A stretch of DNA of 33,433 nt from Iamia sp038233335 (GTDB lineage: Bacteria; Actinomycetota; Acidimicrobiia; Acidimicrobiales; Iamiaceae), in contig JBBSME010000017.1 of NCBI GenBank assembly GCA_038233335.1, positions 1 through 33,433 of the forward strand. The letters are read 5' to 3'. The translations under genes and the position numbers were made by a program. The notes beneath the pieces were generated by a model. It saw nothing but the letters and a program-made list of their open reading frames with translations, was not told the DNA's origin and did not search any database. Of the stretch, positions 14,579 to 22,993 are shown in pieces. Each line of letters starts with the position of its first letter. The first letter of the stretch is position 1.

Positions 14579-15382
14579 GTGGACTCGCCGTCGTCGGACA
14601 TCCGCGCCGAGGTGGGGGACGGGATCGCCCGGCTGACCATCGACCGCCCCGCGGCGCGCAACGCCCTGTCCTGGGAGGCCATCGGTGCCCTCCGGTCGCT
14701 GGTGGCCCAGGCCCGGACCGATCCCGCGGTGCGGGTGGTCGTGCTCACGGGAGCGGGGGACCGGGCCTTCTGCTCCGGAGCCGACCTCGGAGGGATGGCC
14801 ACCGCGGATGAGGATCCGGCGGCGGCCCACGCGGCGCGCGGCGAGCTGGCCGCGCTGTTCACCGACCTCTGGGAGCTGGGCAAGCCGACCATCGCCCGGG
14901 TGCGGGGCTACGCCCTGGCCGGCGGCTTCGGCCTGGCCCTGGCCTGCGACCTGGTCGTGGCGGCCGACGACGCCACCTTCGGCACCCCTGAGGTCGACGT
15001 CGGGCTCTGGCCCCACATGATCACCGTCCCGCTCGTGCGCTCCATGCCGCCCAAGCGGGCCCTCGAGCTGATGATGACGGGCCGGCGGGTCGACGCGGCC
15101 GAGGCCGACCGGATCGGCTTCGTGACCCAGGTCGTGCCGGTCGACGACCTCGACGCCGCGGTGGACGAGCTCGCCTCCGCCCTGGCCGCCAAGTCGCCGA
15201 CCGCCCTTCGCCTGGGCCGCGACGCCTTCTACGCCACCTGGGACATGGCCGCGGCCGACGCCCTGGCCGCGCTCCACCCCCTGCTGACCGTCACCGCCTC
15301 GACCCGTGACGCCGCCGAGGGGCTGGCCGCCTTCCGCGAGAAGCGCCTGCCGATCTGGCCCACCGGGGAGGCAGGGACGTGA
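14579..15382 (+). CDS. Enoyl-CoA hydratase/isomerase (crotonase) family protein
   Basis: The product has 267 residues. Crotonase hallmarks: TIDRPAARNALSW near 20-32, the oxyanion-hole segment FCSGADLGGM (64-73), and GYALAGGFGLALACDLV (110-126). Of the two glutamates used by hydratases, the second is present (Glu138 in GTPEVDVGL), while the first position is Gly118. Single-Glu crotonases include isomerases and other acyl-CoA enzymes, so hydratase activity is not assured. It would act on acyl-CoA in the cytoplasm. A second crotonase gene follows after 96 bases with its own promoter-like box. GTG start is chosen by the TAGGGT box 8 nt upstream. Confidence 0.87.
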   Translation: MDSPSSDIRAEVGDGIARLTIDRPAARNALSWEAIGALRSLVAQARTDPAVRVVVLTGAGDRAFCSGADLGGMATADEDPAAAHAARGELAALFTDLWELGKPTIARVRGYALAGGFGLALACDLVVAADDATFGTPEVDVGLWPHMITVPLVRSMPPKRALELMMTGRRVDAAEADRIGFVTQVVPVDDLDAAVDELASALAAKSPTALRLGRDAFYATWDMAAADALAALHPLLTVTASTRDAAEGLAAFREKRLPIWPTGEAGT

Positions 15383-15464
15383 GCCTCCCCCAGCCCGACG
15401 CGGCCACGCCTGAGGAAGGGCGCCAGGTCCACTGCGCGCCGTCGCTGCCCTCGGCGGGTGGGGG

Positions 15465-15470
15465 TACCGT
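15465..15470 (+). promoter_or_regulatory. -10-like box, second crotonase gene
   Basis: TACCGT preceded by GGGG lies 8 nt before ATG 15479, the same geometry as at the first crotonase gene. Confidence 0.5.
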
Positions 15471-15478
15471 CTCCGCCC

Positions 15479-16210
15479 ATGCCCATCCACGTGGAGCGCT
15501 CCGGTGAGGCCGTGCGCCTCGTCACCATCGACCGACCGGAGCGCCGCAACGCCCTCGACGCAGCCCACGTGGAGGACCTGCGCGAGGCGGTGAGCGCGGC
15601 CTCGGACACCACCCGGGCGCTGGTGCTGCGGGGGACCGATGGGCACTTCTGTGCCGGCGCGGATCTCAAGGGCATCGAAGGCCCGGAGTTCGCGTCGCTG
15701 CTGCGGGGCCTGCTCCACGCCCTCCGAGACGCCCCCTTCCCCTGCCTGGCCGGGCTGGAGGGGGCGGTCCTCGGCGCCGGGGCCCAGCTGGCCATCTCCT
15801 GCGACCTCCGCACGACCACGCCCGGAGCCACGATCGGCGTCCCCGCGGCCAAGCTCGGGCTCATGGTCGACCCGTGGACGGTGCAGCGGCTCGTCGCCCT
15901 GGCCGGTCAGGGCGCGGCCCGGACCATGCTGCTCGCCGCCGATCCCATCACCGGTGAGGACGCCCACCGGCTCGGCCTGGCTCAGCGGCTCGGGGCCCCT
16001 GAGGAGGCCGAGGCCTGGGCGGCGGAGATCGCCACCCAGGCGCCCCTCACCATCGCCGGGCACAAGCTCATGCTCAACGCCCTGGATGCGCTGCTCCCGG
16101 ACGACCCCGCGGTCGCCGAGGCCTTCGCCCGAGCCTGGGCCAGCGACGACCTGGTCGAGGGCAAGGCCGCCTTCGCCGAGCGCCGTCCCCCCACCTTCCG
16201 AGGCCGCTGA
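15479..16210 (+). CDS. Crotonase-family protein lacking both catalytic glutamates
   Basis: The product has 243 residues with a crotonase fold: TIDRPERRNALDA (16-28), FCAGADLKGI (57-66) forming the oxyanion hole, and GAVLGAGAQLAISCDLR (95-111). The two positions that carry acid/base glutamates in enoyl-CoA hydratases are Gln103 (GAQLA) and Ala123 (GVPAAKLGL). The CoA-binding frame looks intact, so it may catalyse a different acyl-CoA reaction or act as a non-hydratase. It is about 15 residues shorter than typical members. The preceding crotonase on the same strand keeps one Glu, so the two are not recent duplicates with equal function. It converges on the sortase gene with 13 bp between stops. 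Confidence 0.83.
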   Translation: MPIHVERSGEAVRLVTIDRPERRNALDAAHVEDLREAVSAASDTTRALVLRGTDGHFCAGADLKGIEGPEFASLLRGLLHALRDAPFPCLAGLEGAVLGAGAQLAISCDLRTTTPGATIGVPAAKLGLMVDPWTVQRLVALAGQGAARTMLLAADPITGEDAHRLGLAQRLGAPEEAEAWAAEIATQAPLTIAGHKLMLNALDALLPDDPAVAEAFARAWASDDLVEGKAAFAERRPPTFRGR

Positions 16211-16223
16211 GCGTCGGTGGAGG

Positions 16224-17282
16224 TCAGCCGATGCCGACGGTGCGGACGAAGCCCTCGAAGCTGAAGCTCTCGAAGAAGAAGTACAGCACCAGGAGGCACA
16301 CCGGCGTGCCGATCAGGTAGGGGATGAACCGGGGGAACCTCTGCGTGCGGTGGCCGACGTAGGCCAGCAGGCGGACCAGCCCCCACAGGGCCATGCAGAG
16401 CAGGCCCCACCAGGCGCCGGGGAACCGCAGGGCGGGCTCGGTGGCGAAGGCGTCGATGGTGTCGCGGTCGCCTCCGCCCCGGCTGGCGTCGAGGGCGGCC
16501 CCGGCGGCCGCGTCCTGCCCCTCGAGCTTCTCCACCGGCGTGCCGACCAGGGTGGCCGAGATGATGATCCGCTCCCGAGCCGAGAACTCCGGGTGGCAGG
16601 CGGTCAGGGTCAGGCGGTCATCGCCCTTGTCCTCCAGCACCGACACGTCGTCGGGCGTGACGATCTCGCTGCCGATGACCTCGTAGGTGAACTCCCCCTG
16701 GAGCGTCGTGAAGAAGATCTCGTCACCGGGGACGAGATCGTCGACGTTCTTCAGCGGCGCGCCGTAGGTGGTGCGGTGCCCGGCCACCGACGCGTTGCCG
16801 GCCTGGCCGGGGAGGGGGGTGCCGGGGTAGTGGGCCGAGCCCCGCTTCAGCTGGTCGACGCCGATGCCCTCCACGGTCCACTGCTCGCTGTTGAGCCCGA
16901 TGGCCGGGATGCGGTAGCTGCCGATGGGTTCGCCCAGGGCGGGCGGCGGGAGGGTGTCGGCGACCTGCGGGGGCGGCGTCGGCGCGGGCGCATCGGTGGC
17001 CGGTGGCGCGTCGGTGGTGGGCGTCGCAGGGGTCTCGGACTCCAGCGAGGCGAACTCGTCGGCCAGCTCGCCCTGCGAGCGGGCGGTCTGGATGTTGGTC
17101 CCCCACAGCTGGTAGGCGACCAGGAGGAGCACCACCACCCCGCTGGTGATCATGAGCCGTCCGACGGCACCGACCACGCGGGCCACCCGGTGCCGAGGCG
17201 GGGTCGGATCGGTGGTCCCGTCGGTCGCGGGCGAAGGGTCCTCGGCCGGATGGTCGGCCACCGAGGGATCGGAGGTCAGCAC
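16224..17282 (-). CDS. Class E sortase
   Basis: The product has 352 residues. It is a membrane transpeptidase that would join sorted proteins to the cell envelope. Residues 40-60 form an N-terminal signal anchor, then a Thr/Pro/Ala-rich linker (80-115). The sortase barrel holds His169 in AGHRTTYG, Cys229 in TLTACHP and Arg236/Arg238 in SARERII, the full catalytic triad. Residues 280-345 add two to three C-terminal hydrophobic segments (WWGLLCMALWGLV, then YLIGTPVCLLVLYFF). GTG 17282 lies 6 nt after TAGGAT. It is divergent from ccmA, with 48 bases between starts. No sortase substrate with a C-terminal sorting signal is seen in the window. Confidence 0.9.
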   Translation of the reverse strand: MLTSDPSVADHPAEDPSPATDGTTDPTPPRHRVARVVGAVGRLMITSGVVVLLLVAYQLWGTNIQTARSQGELADEFASLESETPATPTTDAPPATDAPAPTPPPQVADTLPPPALGEPIGSYRIPAIGLNSEQWTVEGIGVDQLKRGSAHYPGTPLPGQAGNASVAGHRTTYGAPLKNVDDLVPGDEIFFTTLQGEFTYEVIGSEIVTPDDVSVLEDKGDDRLTLTACHPEFSARERIIISATLVGTPVEKLEGQDAAAGAALDASRGGGDRDTIDAFATEPALRFPGAWWGLLCMALWGLVRLLAYVGHRTQRFPRFIPYLIGTPVCLLVLYFFFESFSFEGFVRTVGIG

Positions 17283-17288
17283 GGCGGG

Positions 17289-17294
17289 ATCCTA
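17289..17294 (-). promoter_or_regulatory. -10-like box, sortase promoter
   Basis: TAGGAT on the minus strand lies 6 nt before GTG 17282. It sits 20 bp from the oppositely oriented ccmA box, so the two promoters may interfere. Confidence 0.5.
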
Positions 17295-17313
17295 GGCCAG
17301 CACGGTGCTCCGG

Positions 17314-17319
17314 TAGCCT
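17314..17319 (+). promoter_or_regulatory. -10-like box, ccm operon promoter
   Basis: TAGCCT preceded by CGG lies 11 nt before ATG 17331. It is the only candidate promoter found ahead of the ccm genes. Confidence 0.4.
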
Positions 17320-17330
17320 GCGCCCCTCAC

Positions 17331-18023
17331 ATGGAGCCCGCCGTCGACCTCCGCGGGGCCGTCGCCCTCGTCGGCCGCTTCCCCGCCCTGGCCGGGGCGG
17401 ACCTCGTCGTCGCTCCCGGCGAGGTGGTCCTCCTCCAGGGGCCGAACGGGGCCGGCAAGACCACGCTGCTGCGCTGCTGCGCAGGGCTCGTCCCGGTGGT
17501 CGACGGGATGGCCAGCGTCCTCGGGTGCGACCTGCGCGTGGACCGGCGGCGGGTCCGGAGGCGGGTCGGCCTGCTGGCCCACGCCACCGGGCTCTACGAC
17601 GAGCTGACCGTCGAGGCCAACGTCGTCTTCTGGGCCCGGGCCGCCGGCTGCGACCCCACCGACGTGGAGGTCGCCCTGGCCCGGATGGGGCTGGCTGATC
17701 GGCTCCGGACCGTCGAGGTGGCCCGGCTCTCGGCCGGGCCGCGGCGCCGGACCTCGCTGGCCGTCCTCCTGGCCCGACGTCCTGAGCTCTGGCTCCTGGA
17801 TGAGCCCCATGCCGGCCTGGACCAGGCCGGGCGCGACCTGGTCGACGGGCTCATCCGGGATGCCGCCGCGGCCGGGGTCACGGTCCTGCTGTCCTCCCAC
17901 GAGCTGGAGCGGGCCGCGGCGGTGTCCGACCGCCAGGTCGAGGTGGTCGGCGGCCACGTCCGCCCGGTCGACGGCGACGGACCGGACCACCCAGTGGGCC
18001 GGGAGGACCCCGATGTGGCGTGA
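17331..18023 (+). CDS. ccmA: Heme exporter ATP-binding protein CcmA
   Basis: The 230-residue ATPase of the CcmAB(CD) complex, which drives release of heme-loaded CcmE at the membrane. Walker A is GPNGAGKTT (37-45) and Walker B is LWLLDEPHAGLD. ELTVEANVVFWARAAG is typical CcmA. The ABC signature reads LSAGPRRR, where most family members have LSxGQ, so the usual Gln is replaced by Pro. The D-loop and the switch His (LLSSHE) are present. It is the first gene of the operon. Its last 11 bases overlap ccmB. Confidence 0.85.
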   Translation: MEPAVDLRGAVALVGRFPALAGADLVVAPGEVVLLQGPNGAGKTTLLRCCAGLVPVVDGMASVLGCDLRVDRRRVRRRVGLLAHATGLYDELTVEANVVFWARAAGCDPTDVEVALARMGLADRLRTVEVARLSAGPRRRTSLAVLLARRPELWLLDEPHAGLDQAGRDLVDGLIRDAAAAGVTVLLSSHELERAAAVSDRQVEVVGGHVRPVDGDGPDHPVGREDPDVA

Positions 18024-18681
18024 CGCCCTGTTGGTCGCGGGCAAGGACCTGCGCATCGAGGCCCGGACTCGGGTCGCCCTCAACCAGGTGGCGCCGTTCG
18101 CGGTGCTGGTGCTGCTGCTGTTCGCCTTCGCCTTCGACTCGGACCGCACCGTCCTGCGCGACGCCACCCCGGGGCTGTTCTGGGTGGCGGTCCTGTTCTC
18201 CGCGCTGTTGGCCGTGCAGCGGGCCTTCGCCCTGGAGGCGGTGGACGGCATCCCCGATGCGCTGCGCCTGTCGGGCCTGAGCCCGACGGGGATCTTCCTC
18301 GGGAAGGTGGCGGCGGTGGCCGCCCAGCTGATCGTGCTGGAGGCTCTCCTCGGACTGGGCGTGGTCGTCCTCTACGACGCCCGGCTGGACTCGCCGATCC
18401 TGCTGGTGGCCGCATCGGTGGCTGCGACCCTCGGCCTGGCTGCCGTCGGGTGCCTCTACGGCATCCTCGCCGCCGGCCAGAAGGTCGCTCAGACCCTCCT
18501 GCCCCTGCTGCTCCTGCCCGCGTTGGCCCCGTTGCTGCTGGCCGCGACCCAGGCCTGGTCGGCCGGCGTCGACGGTGTGGCCTCGGAGGGCTGGCGCTGG
18601 CTGGCGCTGCTCGTGCTGTTCGCGGCGGCCTACCTGGCCGCCGGGCTGGCCACCTTCGGCATCCTCCTCGACGACGCCTGA
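18013..18681 (+). CDS. ccmB: Heme exporter membrane protein CcmB
   Basis: A 222-residue protein with six hydrophobic segments. It is the permease partner of CcmA in the System I complex that frees holo-CcmE. The cytoplasmic N-terminus WRDALLVAGKDLRIEARTR is the characteristic CcmB opening, and LEAVDGIPDALRLSGLSP matches the first loop. ATG 18013 has GGGAGGA five to six bases upstream, inside ccmA, and overlaps the ccmA stop by 11 bp. A 156-base gap follows before ccmC, the largest in the operon; I see no gene in it. Confidence 0.9.
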   Translation: MWRDALLVAGKDLRIEARTRVALNQVAPFAVLVLLLFAFAFDSDRTVLRDATPGLFWVAVLFSALLAVQRAFALEAVDGIPDALRLSGLSPTGIFLGKVAAVAAQLIVLEALLGLGVVVLYDARLDSPILLVAASVAATLGLAAVGCLYGILAAGQKVAQTLLPLLLLPALAPLLLAATQAWSAGVDGVASEGWRWLALLVLFAAAYLAAGLATFGILLDDA

Positions 18682-18837
18682 TCCCGCCGGCCCCCGAGCG
18701 GGGCTGAGATCTGGTCGTCAGGGGGGCCGGGATCCAGTCCGGTTCGGGCCCGGAGCAGGCGATGACCAGCACGGGGACCGCCTGTCGGCGGCGCGACTTG
18801 CCAGGGGGGGCAGTTGTGGGGTGCGCTGGTGGTGCTG

Positions 18838-19623
18838 ATGGACGAGACCACCGCCTCCAAGGGCACCCGCATCCTGGGTGTTGCGTCCCTGGTCGGCCTC
18901 GCGCTCCTGGTGCTGTTCGGGCTGGTCGTGTCCGGTCCCGACGGCTCCTCGGTCGGGGTCGACGCCAACGGCGCGCCCACCGGCCAGGGCGAGGTCGTCC
19001 GGATCATGTACGTCCACGTCCCGACCGCGATCATCGCCTTCCTGGCCTTCTTCGTGACCGTGGCCGGCAGCATCGGCTACCTGCTCAGGCGCTCGGAGTG
19101 GTGGGACCTGGTGGCCCACGCCTCGGCCGAGCTGGGAGCGGTGCTGCTGTTCGCCACCCTGGTCACCGGCGCGCTGTGGGGCGAGCCCACCTGGGGCACG
19201 TACTGGGAGTGGCAGGACGCCCGCCTCACCACCACTGCCGTCCTCTTCTTCTTGGTCCTGGGCTACCTCGCCGTCCGGCGCCTGCCGCTGGAGCGGGAGC
19301 GCCGCTCCCGACTGGCCGCGGTCGTCGGCATCCTCCTCGGGCCCGCCACCATCGTCTGCCACTACGCCACCACCTGGTGGCGCACCCTCCACCAGGGGCC
19401 CACCATCAGCCGCCTCGACCCGCAGATCGACGGCACTCGCCTCCTCAGCCTGATGCTGGGCATGGGCGTGTTCCTGGCCCTCTACGCCTGGCTCCTCCTG
19501 CACCGCTTCCGGGTGCTGTGGCTGGAGAACCGGGTCGAGGACCTGGGCCTCGACGTCGCCCTCGCCGAGCGGCGGGCCGAGGCCTCGGCCCCACCCCCGT
19601 CTCCTTCGGGGGTGGCGTCGTGA
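18838..19623 (+). CDS. ccmC: Heme handling protein CcmC
   Basis: The product has 261 residues. It presents heme at the outer face of the membrane and loads it on CcmE. Six transmembrane segments surround the WWD-type motif WGEPTWGTYWEWQDARLT near residues 115-132. Conserved histidines occur in YVHVPTA and WRTLHQ, as expected for the heme axial ligands. ATG 18838 is used; TTG 18814 in the same frame has a G-rich stretch just upstream and would add eight residues. The stop overlaps the ccmD start by 4 bp (GTGA). Confidence 0.9.
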   Translation: MDETTASKGTRILGVASLVGLALLVLFGLVVSGPDGSSVGVDANGAPTGQGEVVRIMYVHVPTAIIAFLAFFVTVAGSIGYLLRRSEWWDLVAHASAELGAVLLFATLVTGALWGEPTWGTYWEWQDARLTTTAVLFFLVLGYLAVRRLPLERERRSRLAAVVGILLGPATIVCHYATTWWRTLHQGPTISRLDPQIDGTRLLSLMLGMGVFLALYAWLLLHRFRVLWLENRVEDLGLDVALAERRAEASAPPPSPSGVAS

Positions 19624-19766
19624 TCGTCGCCCTGTCCGCCTGGGGATCGGTCACCGCGGCCTGGGTCGTGGTGTTCGGCTCCGTCGGCGCCCTGGCGCTG
19701 CGCAGCGCCCAGCGCGGCCGCCGCCTGGCCCGCCAGGTGCCGGAGGACCAGCGCCGGTGGATGTGA
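19620..19766 (+). CDS. ccmD: Small heme exporter subunit CcmD
   Basis: A 48-residue protein starting at GTG 19620, overlapping the ccmC stop by 4 bp and the ccmE start by 10 bp. It has one transmembrane helix (SAWGSVTAAWVVVFGSVGAL) followed by a basic cytoplasmic tail RSAQRGRRLARQVPEDQRR. That is the classic CcmD layout: a single helix and a charged C-terminus, needed for release of holo-CcmE. Sequence similarity in this family is low, so the call rests mainly on size, topology and position between ccmC and ccmE. Confidence 0.8.
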   Translation: MIVALSAWGSVTAAWVVVFGSVGALALRSAQRGRRLARQVPEDQRRWM

Positions 19767-20251
19767 ACGGCCCGAACCCCGACCTCACCCCCCGCACCGG
19801 TCCCGACCCCGACACGGGTCGACCTCGGCGGTCGCGCTCGCGGGCCTGGATCGGCGGCCTGGTGATCGTGGGCCTGCTCGGGGCCATCGGCTTCGTGCTG
19901 GTCCGCCAGCTCGACGGCGCGTCGCTCTACTACTACAACGTCGACGAGGCCGTGGCCGATCGAGCCGACATCGGCGACCGGCGCATCCGCCTCCAGGGCA
20001 CGGTCGTGGGCCAGCCCGACGAGCTGGCCGACGAGGCGGTGGCCTTCACGGTGGCCTTCGAGGGCGAGTCCGTCGACGTCCTGTACTCGGGCAAGGAACC
20101 GCTGCCGCAGCTGTTCGGCGCGGGCGTGCCCTCGGTGATCGAGGGTCGCTTCACCCCCGAGGGGCAGTTCGCCTCCGACCGGATCGTGATCAAGCACACC
20201 GAGGACTACAAGGAGACCAACTCGGACCGGGTGGAGCCCGGGGCCCCGTGA
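19757..20251 (+). CDS. ccmE: Heme chaperone CcmE
   Basis: A 164-residue membrane-anchored heme chaperone. A basic N-terminus precedes one transmembrane segment (32-50), and the periplasmic OB-fold domain follows (55-155). The heme-binding motif is HTEDY: His147 is the covalent attachment residue, and Tyr151 sits four residues later as in Escherichia coli (HDENY). SLYYYNVDEAV, RIRLQGTVV and VLYSGKEPLPQLF are family features. GTG 19757 is used; GTG 19763 is also possible. GGAGGA lies about 10 bases upstream inside ccmD. The histidine form, not the cysteine variant of some archaea and sulfate reducers, is present. Confidence 0.92.
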   Translation: MDVNGPNPDLTPRTGPDPDTGRPRRSRSRAWIGGLVIVGLLGAIGFVLVRQLDGASLYYYNVDEAVADRADIGDRRIRLQGTVVGQPDELADEAVAFTVAFEGESVDVLYSGKEPLPQLFGAGVPSVIEGRFTPEGQFASDRIVIKHTEDYKETNSDRVEPGAP

Positions 20252-20291
20252 GGGCACCCGTCCGCTCGCCCGAGAGCGCCGAAGGCGCCGC

Positions 20292-22331
20292 GTGAACGCC
20301 TCGCTCGGCACCGCCGGGGTCGCCCTCGCCCTGGCCTCCAGCCTCGGTGGCGTCCTCACCGTGGCCGTGGCCCAGGGTCGCCGCCGACCGGCGCTGCTGC
20401 GCCAGCTCCCGTCGTTCGTCGGCCTGACCGCGCTGGGCGCGCTGCTCGCCGTGGTGGCCATGCAGCGGGCCCTGATCACCCGGGACTTCTCGGTGGAGTT
20501 CGTGGCCGAGAACGGCAGCCGGGCCACCTCGCTGCCCTTCACCATCTCCACCATGTGGTCGGCCCTGGAGGGCTCGATCCTGCTGTGGGGCCTGGTGCTC
20601 ACCATCTACCTCATCGCCGTCACCTGGAAGTTCCGCGACAAGCTCACCGACCCCCTGGTCGCCTGGGCCCTGCTGGCCATGTTCGTGGTCACCGCCTTCT
20701 TCTTCGGCCTGATGGCCGGGCCGGCCAACCCCTTCCGCACGGTGGCCGACCCACCGGCCGACGGACCCGGGCCCAACCCGCTGCTCCAGGACAACCTGCT
20801 GATGGCGTTCCACCCGCCCATGCTCTACCTGGGCTACGTCGGGTTCACCGTCCCCTTCGCCTTCGCCATCGGCGCCCTGGTGACCGGTCGGATCGGGGAG
20901 GGCTGGCTGGTCGAGACCCGCCGCTGGACGCTGTTCGCCTGGGGCTTCCTGACCATCGGCATCGTCCTGGGCGCGTGGTGGAGCTACGAGGTCCTGGGCT
21001 GGGGCGGCTACTGGGCGTGGGATCCGGTCGAGAACGCCTCCCTGCTCCCGTGGCTCACCGGCACCGCCTACCTCCACTCGGTGATGGTCCAGGAGCGGCG
21101 CGGGATGCTCAGGGTCTGGAACCTGTCCCTGCTGTGCGCCACCTTCGCCCTCACGATCCTGGGCACCTTCCTGACCCGGTCCGGCGTCCTCGACTCCGTC
21201 CACGCCTTCAGCGAGTCGGCCATCGGCCCGATCATCCTCGGCTTCTTCGCCTTCGTCGTGATCGTGACCCTCGGCCTCATCGGCTGGCGGGGCGACACCC
21301 TCCGAGCACCGGGTCGCATCGACTCGCCCCTGTCGCGCGAGGGGGCCTTCCTGGCCAACAACGTGCTCTTCGCCGGGTTCGCCTTCGTGGTGCTGTTCGG
21401 CACCGTCTTCCCGCTGCTGGCCGAGGCCCTCAACGATCGTCGGGTGTCGGTGGGCGTCCCCTACTTCAACCGCATGGCCGGCCCCATCGGTCTGATGCTG
21501 CTGTTCCTCATGGCCATCGCCCCGATCCTGCCCTGGCGCAAGGCCTCGACCGAGACCCTGTCGCAGCGCCTGCTGTGGCCGGCCTGGTTCGGCGCCGGGA
21601 CGCTGGTGGCGTGCGTGGTCGGCGGGGTGCGCGGCGTGGTCCCGCTGGTCGCGTTCGCGCTGGGCGCCTTCGCCGCCGCCGCCGCCGTGCGCCAGGTGGC
21701 CCTGGCCACTCGCCGTAACGGGTGGCGGGGCTTGGTGGGTCGCACGAACGGCGGGATGATCGTCCACCTCGGCGTGGTCCTCATCGCCATCGGGCTGGCC
21801 GCCTCGGGGTCCTTCGCCCAGCAGGCCGAGGCCCGCCTGGCCCCGGGCGACACCCGCCGGGTCCACGGCCACGAGGTCACCTTCACTGCGTTCTCCGAGC
21901 GAGAGACCTCCTCGCGCACCATCCGCGAGGCGCAGATGACCGTCGACGGCAACACCCTCGGACCCCGGCTCCAGAAGTTCCCCAACGGCACCCAGGAGGT
22001 GGGCAAGCCCGCGGTGCAGTACGGCGTGGGCGACACCGTCTACCTGGCCCTCCTGGAGGCCCCTCGGGCCGACGGGACCGTCCTCGTCCGCATCATCGTC
22101 CAGCCCCTCGTGGCCTGGCTGTGGACCGGAGGCCTGGTGATGGTGATCGGCACGGCCCTGTCGGCCTTCCCGGGCACGCGGCGCCGCGGCACCGAGCCGA
22201 CCTCGGCCCCGGCGACGTGGGGCCGGTCGGACTCCTCGGGCGACCCCACCTCCTCGGTCGACGCCGCGCCCGACGACACCGAGCAGGACGGGCCCGACCG
22301 CCCCGAGCGCGAGCCGGTGGGGGCGCCATGA
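20292..22331 (+). CDS. ccmF: Cytochrome c heme lyase CcmF
   Basis: A 679-residue polytopic protein, the core of the System I synthetase that attaches heme to apocytochrome c. About 14 hydrophobic segments are visible. The WWD motif WWSYEVLGWGGYWAWDPVEN lies at about 229-248 and is followed by ASLLPWLTGTAYLHSV. Flanking conserved His residues occur in MAFHPPMLYLGY and TAYLHS. A large periplasmic loop near the C-terminus carries RLQKFPNGTQEVGKPAV, as in CcmF. The acidic, proline-rich tail (last 45 residues) is extra. GTG start; 4-bp overlap (ATGA) with ccmG. Confidence 0.93.
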   Translation: MNASLGTAGVALALASSLGGVLTVAVAQGRRRPALLRQLPSFVGLTALGALLAVVAMQRALITRDFSVEFVAENGSRATSLPFTISTMWSALEGSILLWGLVLTIYLIAVTWKFRDKLTDPLVAWALLAMFVVTAFFFGLMAGPANPFRTVADPPADGPGPNPLLQDNLLMAFHPPMLYLGYVGFTVPFAFAIGALVTGRIGEGWLVETRRWTLFAWGFLTIGIVLGAWWSYEVLGWGGYWAWDPVENASLLPWLTGTAYLHSVMVQERRGMLRVWNLSLLCATFALTILGTFLTRSGVLDSVHAFSESAIGPIILGFFAFVVIVTLGLIGWRGDTLRAPGRIDSPLSREGAFLANNVLFAGFAFVVLFGTVFPLLAEALNDRRVSVGVPYFNRMAGPIGLMLLFLMAIAPILPWRKASTETLSQRLLWPAWFGAGTLVACVVGGVRGVVPLVAFALGAFAAAAAVRQVALATRRNGWRGLVGRTNGGMIVHLGVVLIAIGLAASGSFAQQAEARLAPGDTRRVHGHEVTFTAFSERETSSRTIREAQMTVDGNTLGPRLQKFPNGTQEVGKPAVQYGVGDTVYLALLEAPRADGTVLVRIIVQPLVAWLWTGGLVMVIGTALSAFPGTRRRGTEPTSAPATWGRSDSSGDPTSSVDAAPDDTEQDGPDRPEREPVGAP

Positions 22332-22993
22332 GCGAGGTCGAGGCTGACGACCCGGCCGACCTCGGGGACGACGGCGCGGACGTCGCGCCGACCGACTCGT
22401 CGGTGGCTCGGGGCCGGGTGGCCGCCCTCATCACGATCCCGATCGCGCTGGTCCTCGTCGTCTTCGTCGTGATCCTCGCCACCCGGGACCCGGCGTCGGA
22501 CCGCGAGGTCGACAGCCCGCTGCTGGGCCAGGCCGCGCCCCGGATCGAGGGCACCACGCTGGACGGACGGCCGTTCGACTCGGCCACCTTTGACGGCCGT
22601 TGGCTGGTCGTGAACTTCTTCGCCACCTGGTGCGTCCCCTGCGTGCAGGAGCACCCCGAGCTGGTGGCCTTCCAACGGGCCCAGGCCGACCTCGGTCAGG
22701 CCAACGTCATCAGCGTGGTGTTCTCCGACGAGCGCCCGGCGGTGGAGCGGTTCTTCGCCCGCAATGGCGGCGACTGGCCGGTGGTGTTCGCCGCCGACAC
22801 CGTGGTGGCCGACTGGGGGGTCGCAGGGGTGCCCGAGTCCTACCTCGTCGATCCCGGCGGCATCGTCCGGGCCAAGCTGGTCGGCGGGGTGACGGCGGCC
22901 GGGCTGGACGGACTGGTGACCGAAGCGGGCGGCGCACCCGCCCCCGGTGACCCTCCCGCTTCCGGCGGGCCTGCGACCGAGGCCCCCCGCTGA
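22328..22993 (+). CDS. ccmG: Thiol:disulfide oxidoreductase CcmG/ResA-like
   Basis: A 221-residue membrane-anchored thioredoxin-fold protein. It reduces the heme-binding cysteines of apocytochrome c on the outer face. An acidic cytoplasmic N-terminus (1-28) precedes one transmembrane helix (31-52). The thioredoxin-like domain has NFFATWCVPCVQEHPEL, with redox Cys102 and Cys105, and the cis-proline loop GVAGVPESYLVDPGG. The C-terminal 25 residues are Pro/Gly/Ala-rich. Placement between ccmF and ccmH supports the CcmG role over a general ResA. It shares one base with ccmH (TGATG). Confidence 0.9.
   Translation: MSEVEADDPADLGDDGADVAPTDSSVARGRVAALITIPIALVLVVFVVILATRDPASDREVDSPLLGQAAPRIEGTTLDGRPFDSATFDGRWLVVNFFATWCVPCVQEHPELVAFQRAQADLGQANVISVVFSDERPAVERFFARNGGDWPVVFAADTVVADWGVAGVPESYLVDPGGIVRAKLVGGVTAAGLDGLVTEAGGAPAPGDPPASGGPATEAPR

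Noticed and set aside
12184..14892. Long minus-strand open frame (about 900 codons) spanning the kinase and DHPS-like genes
   Set aside because: Only its last 252 codons, from ATG 12942, match a protein family; the rest is a Pro/Arg/Gly-rich shadow of the sugar kinase in another frame.
18682..18837. Extra small gene between ccmB and ccmC
   Set aside because: No frame has a credible start with family-like sequence; short frames here are shadows.
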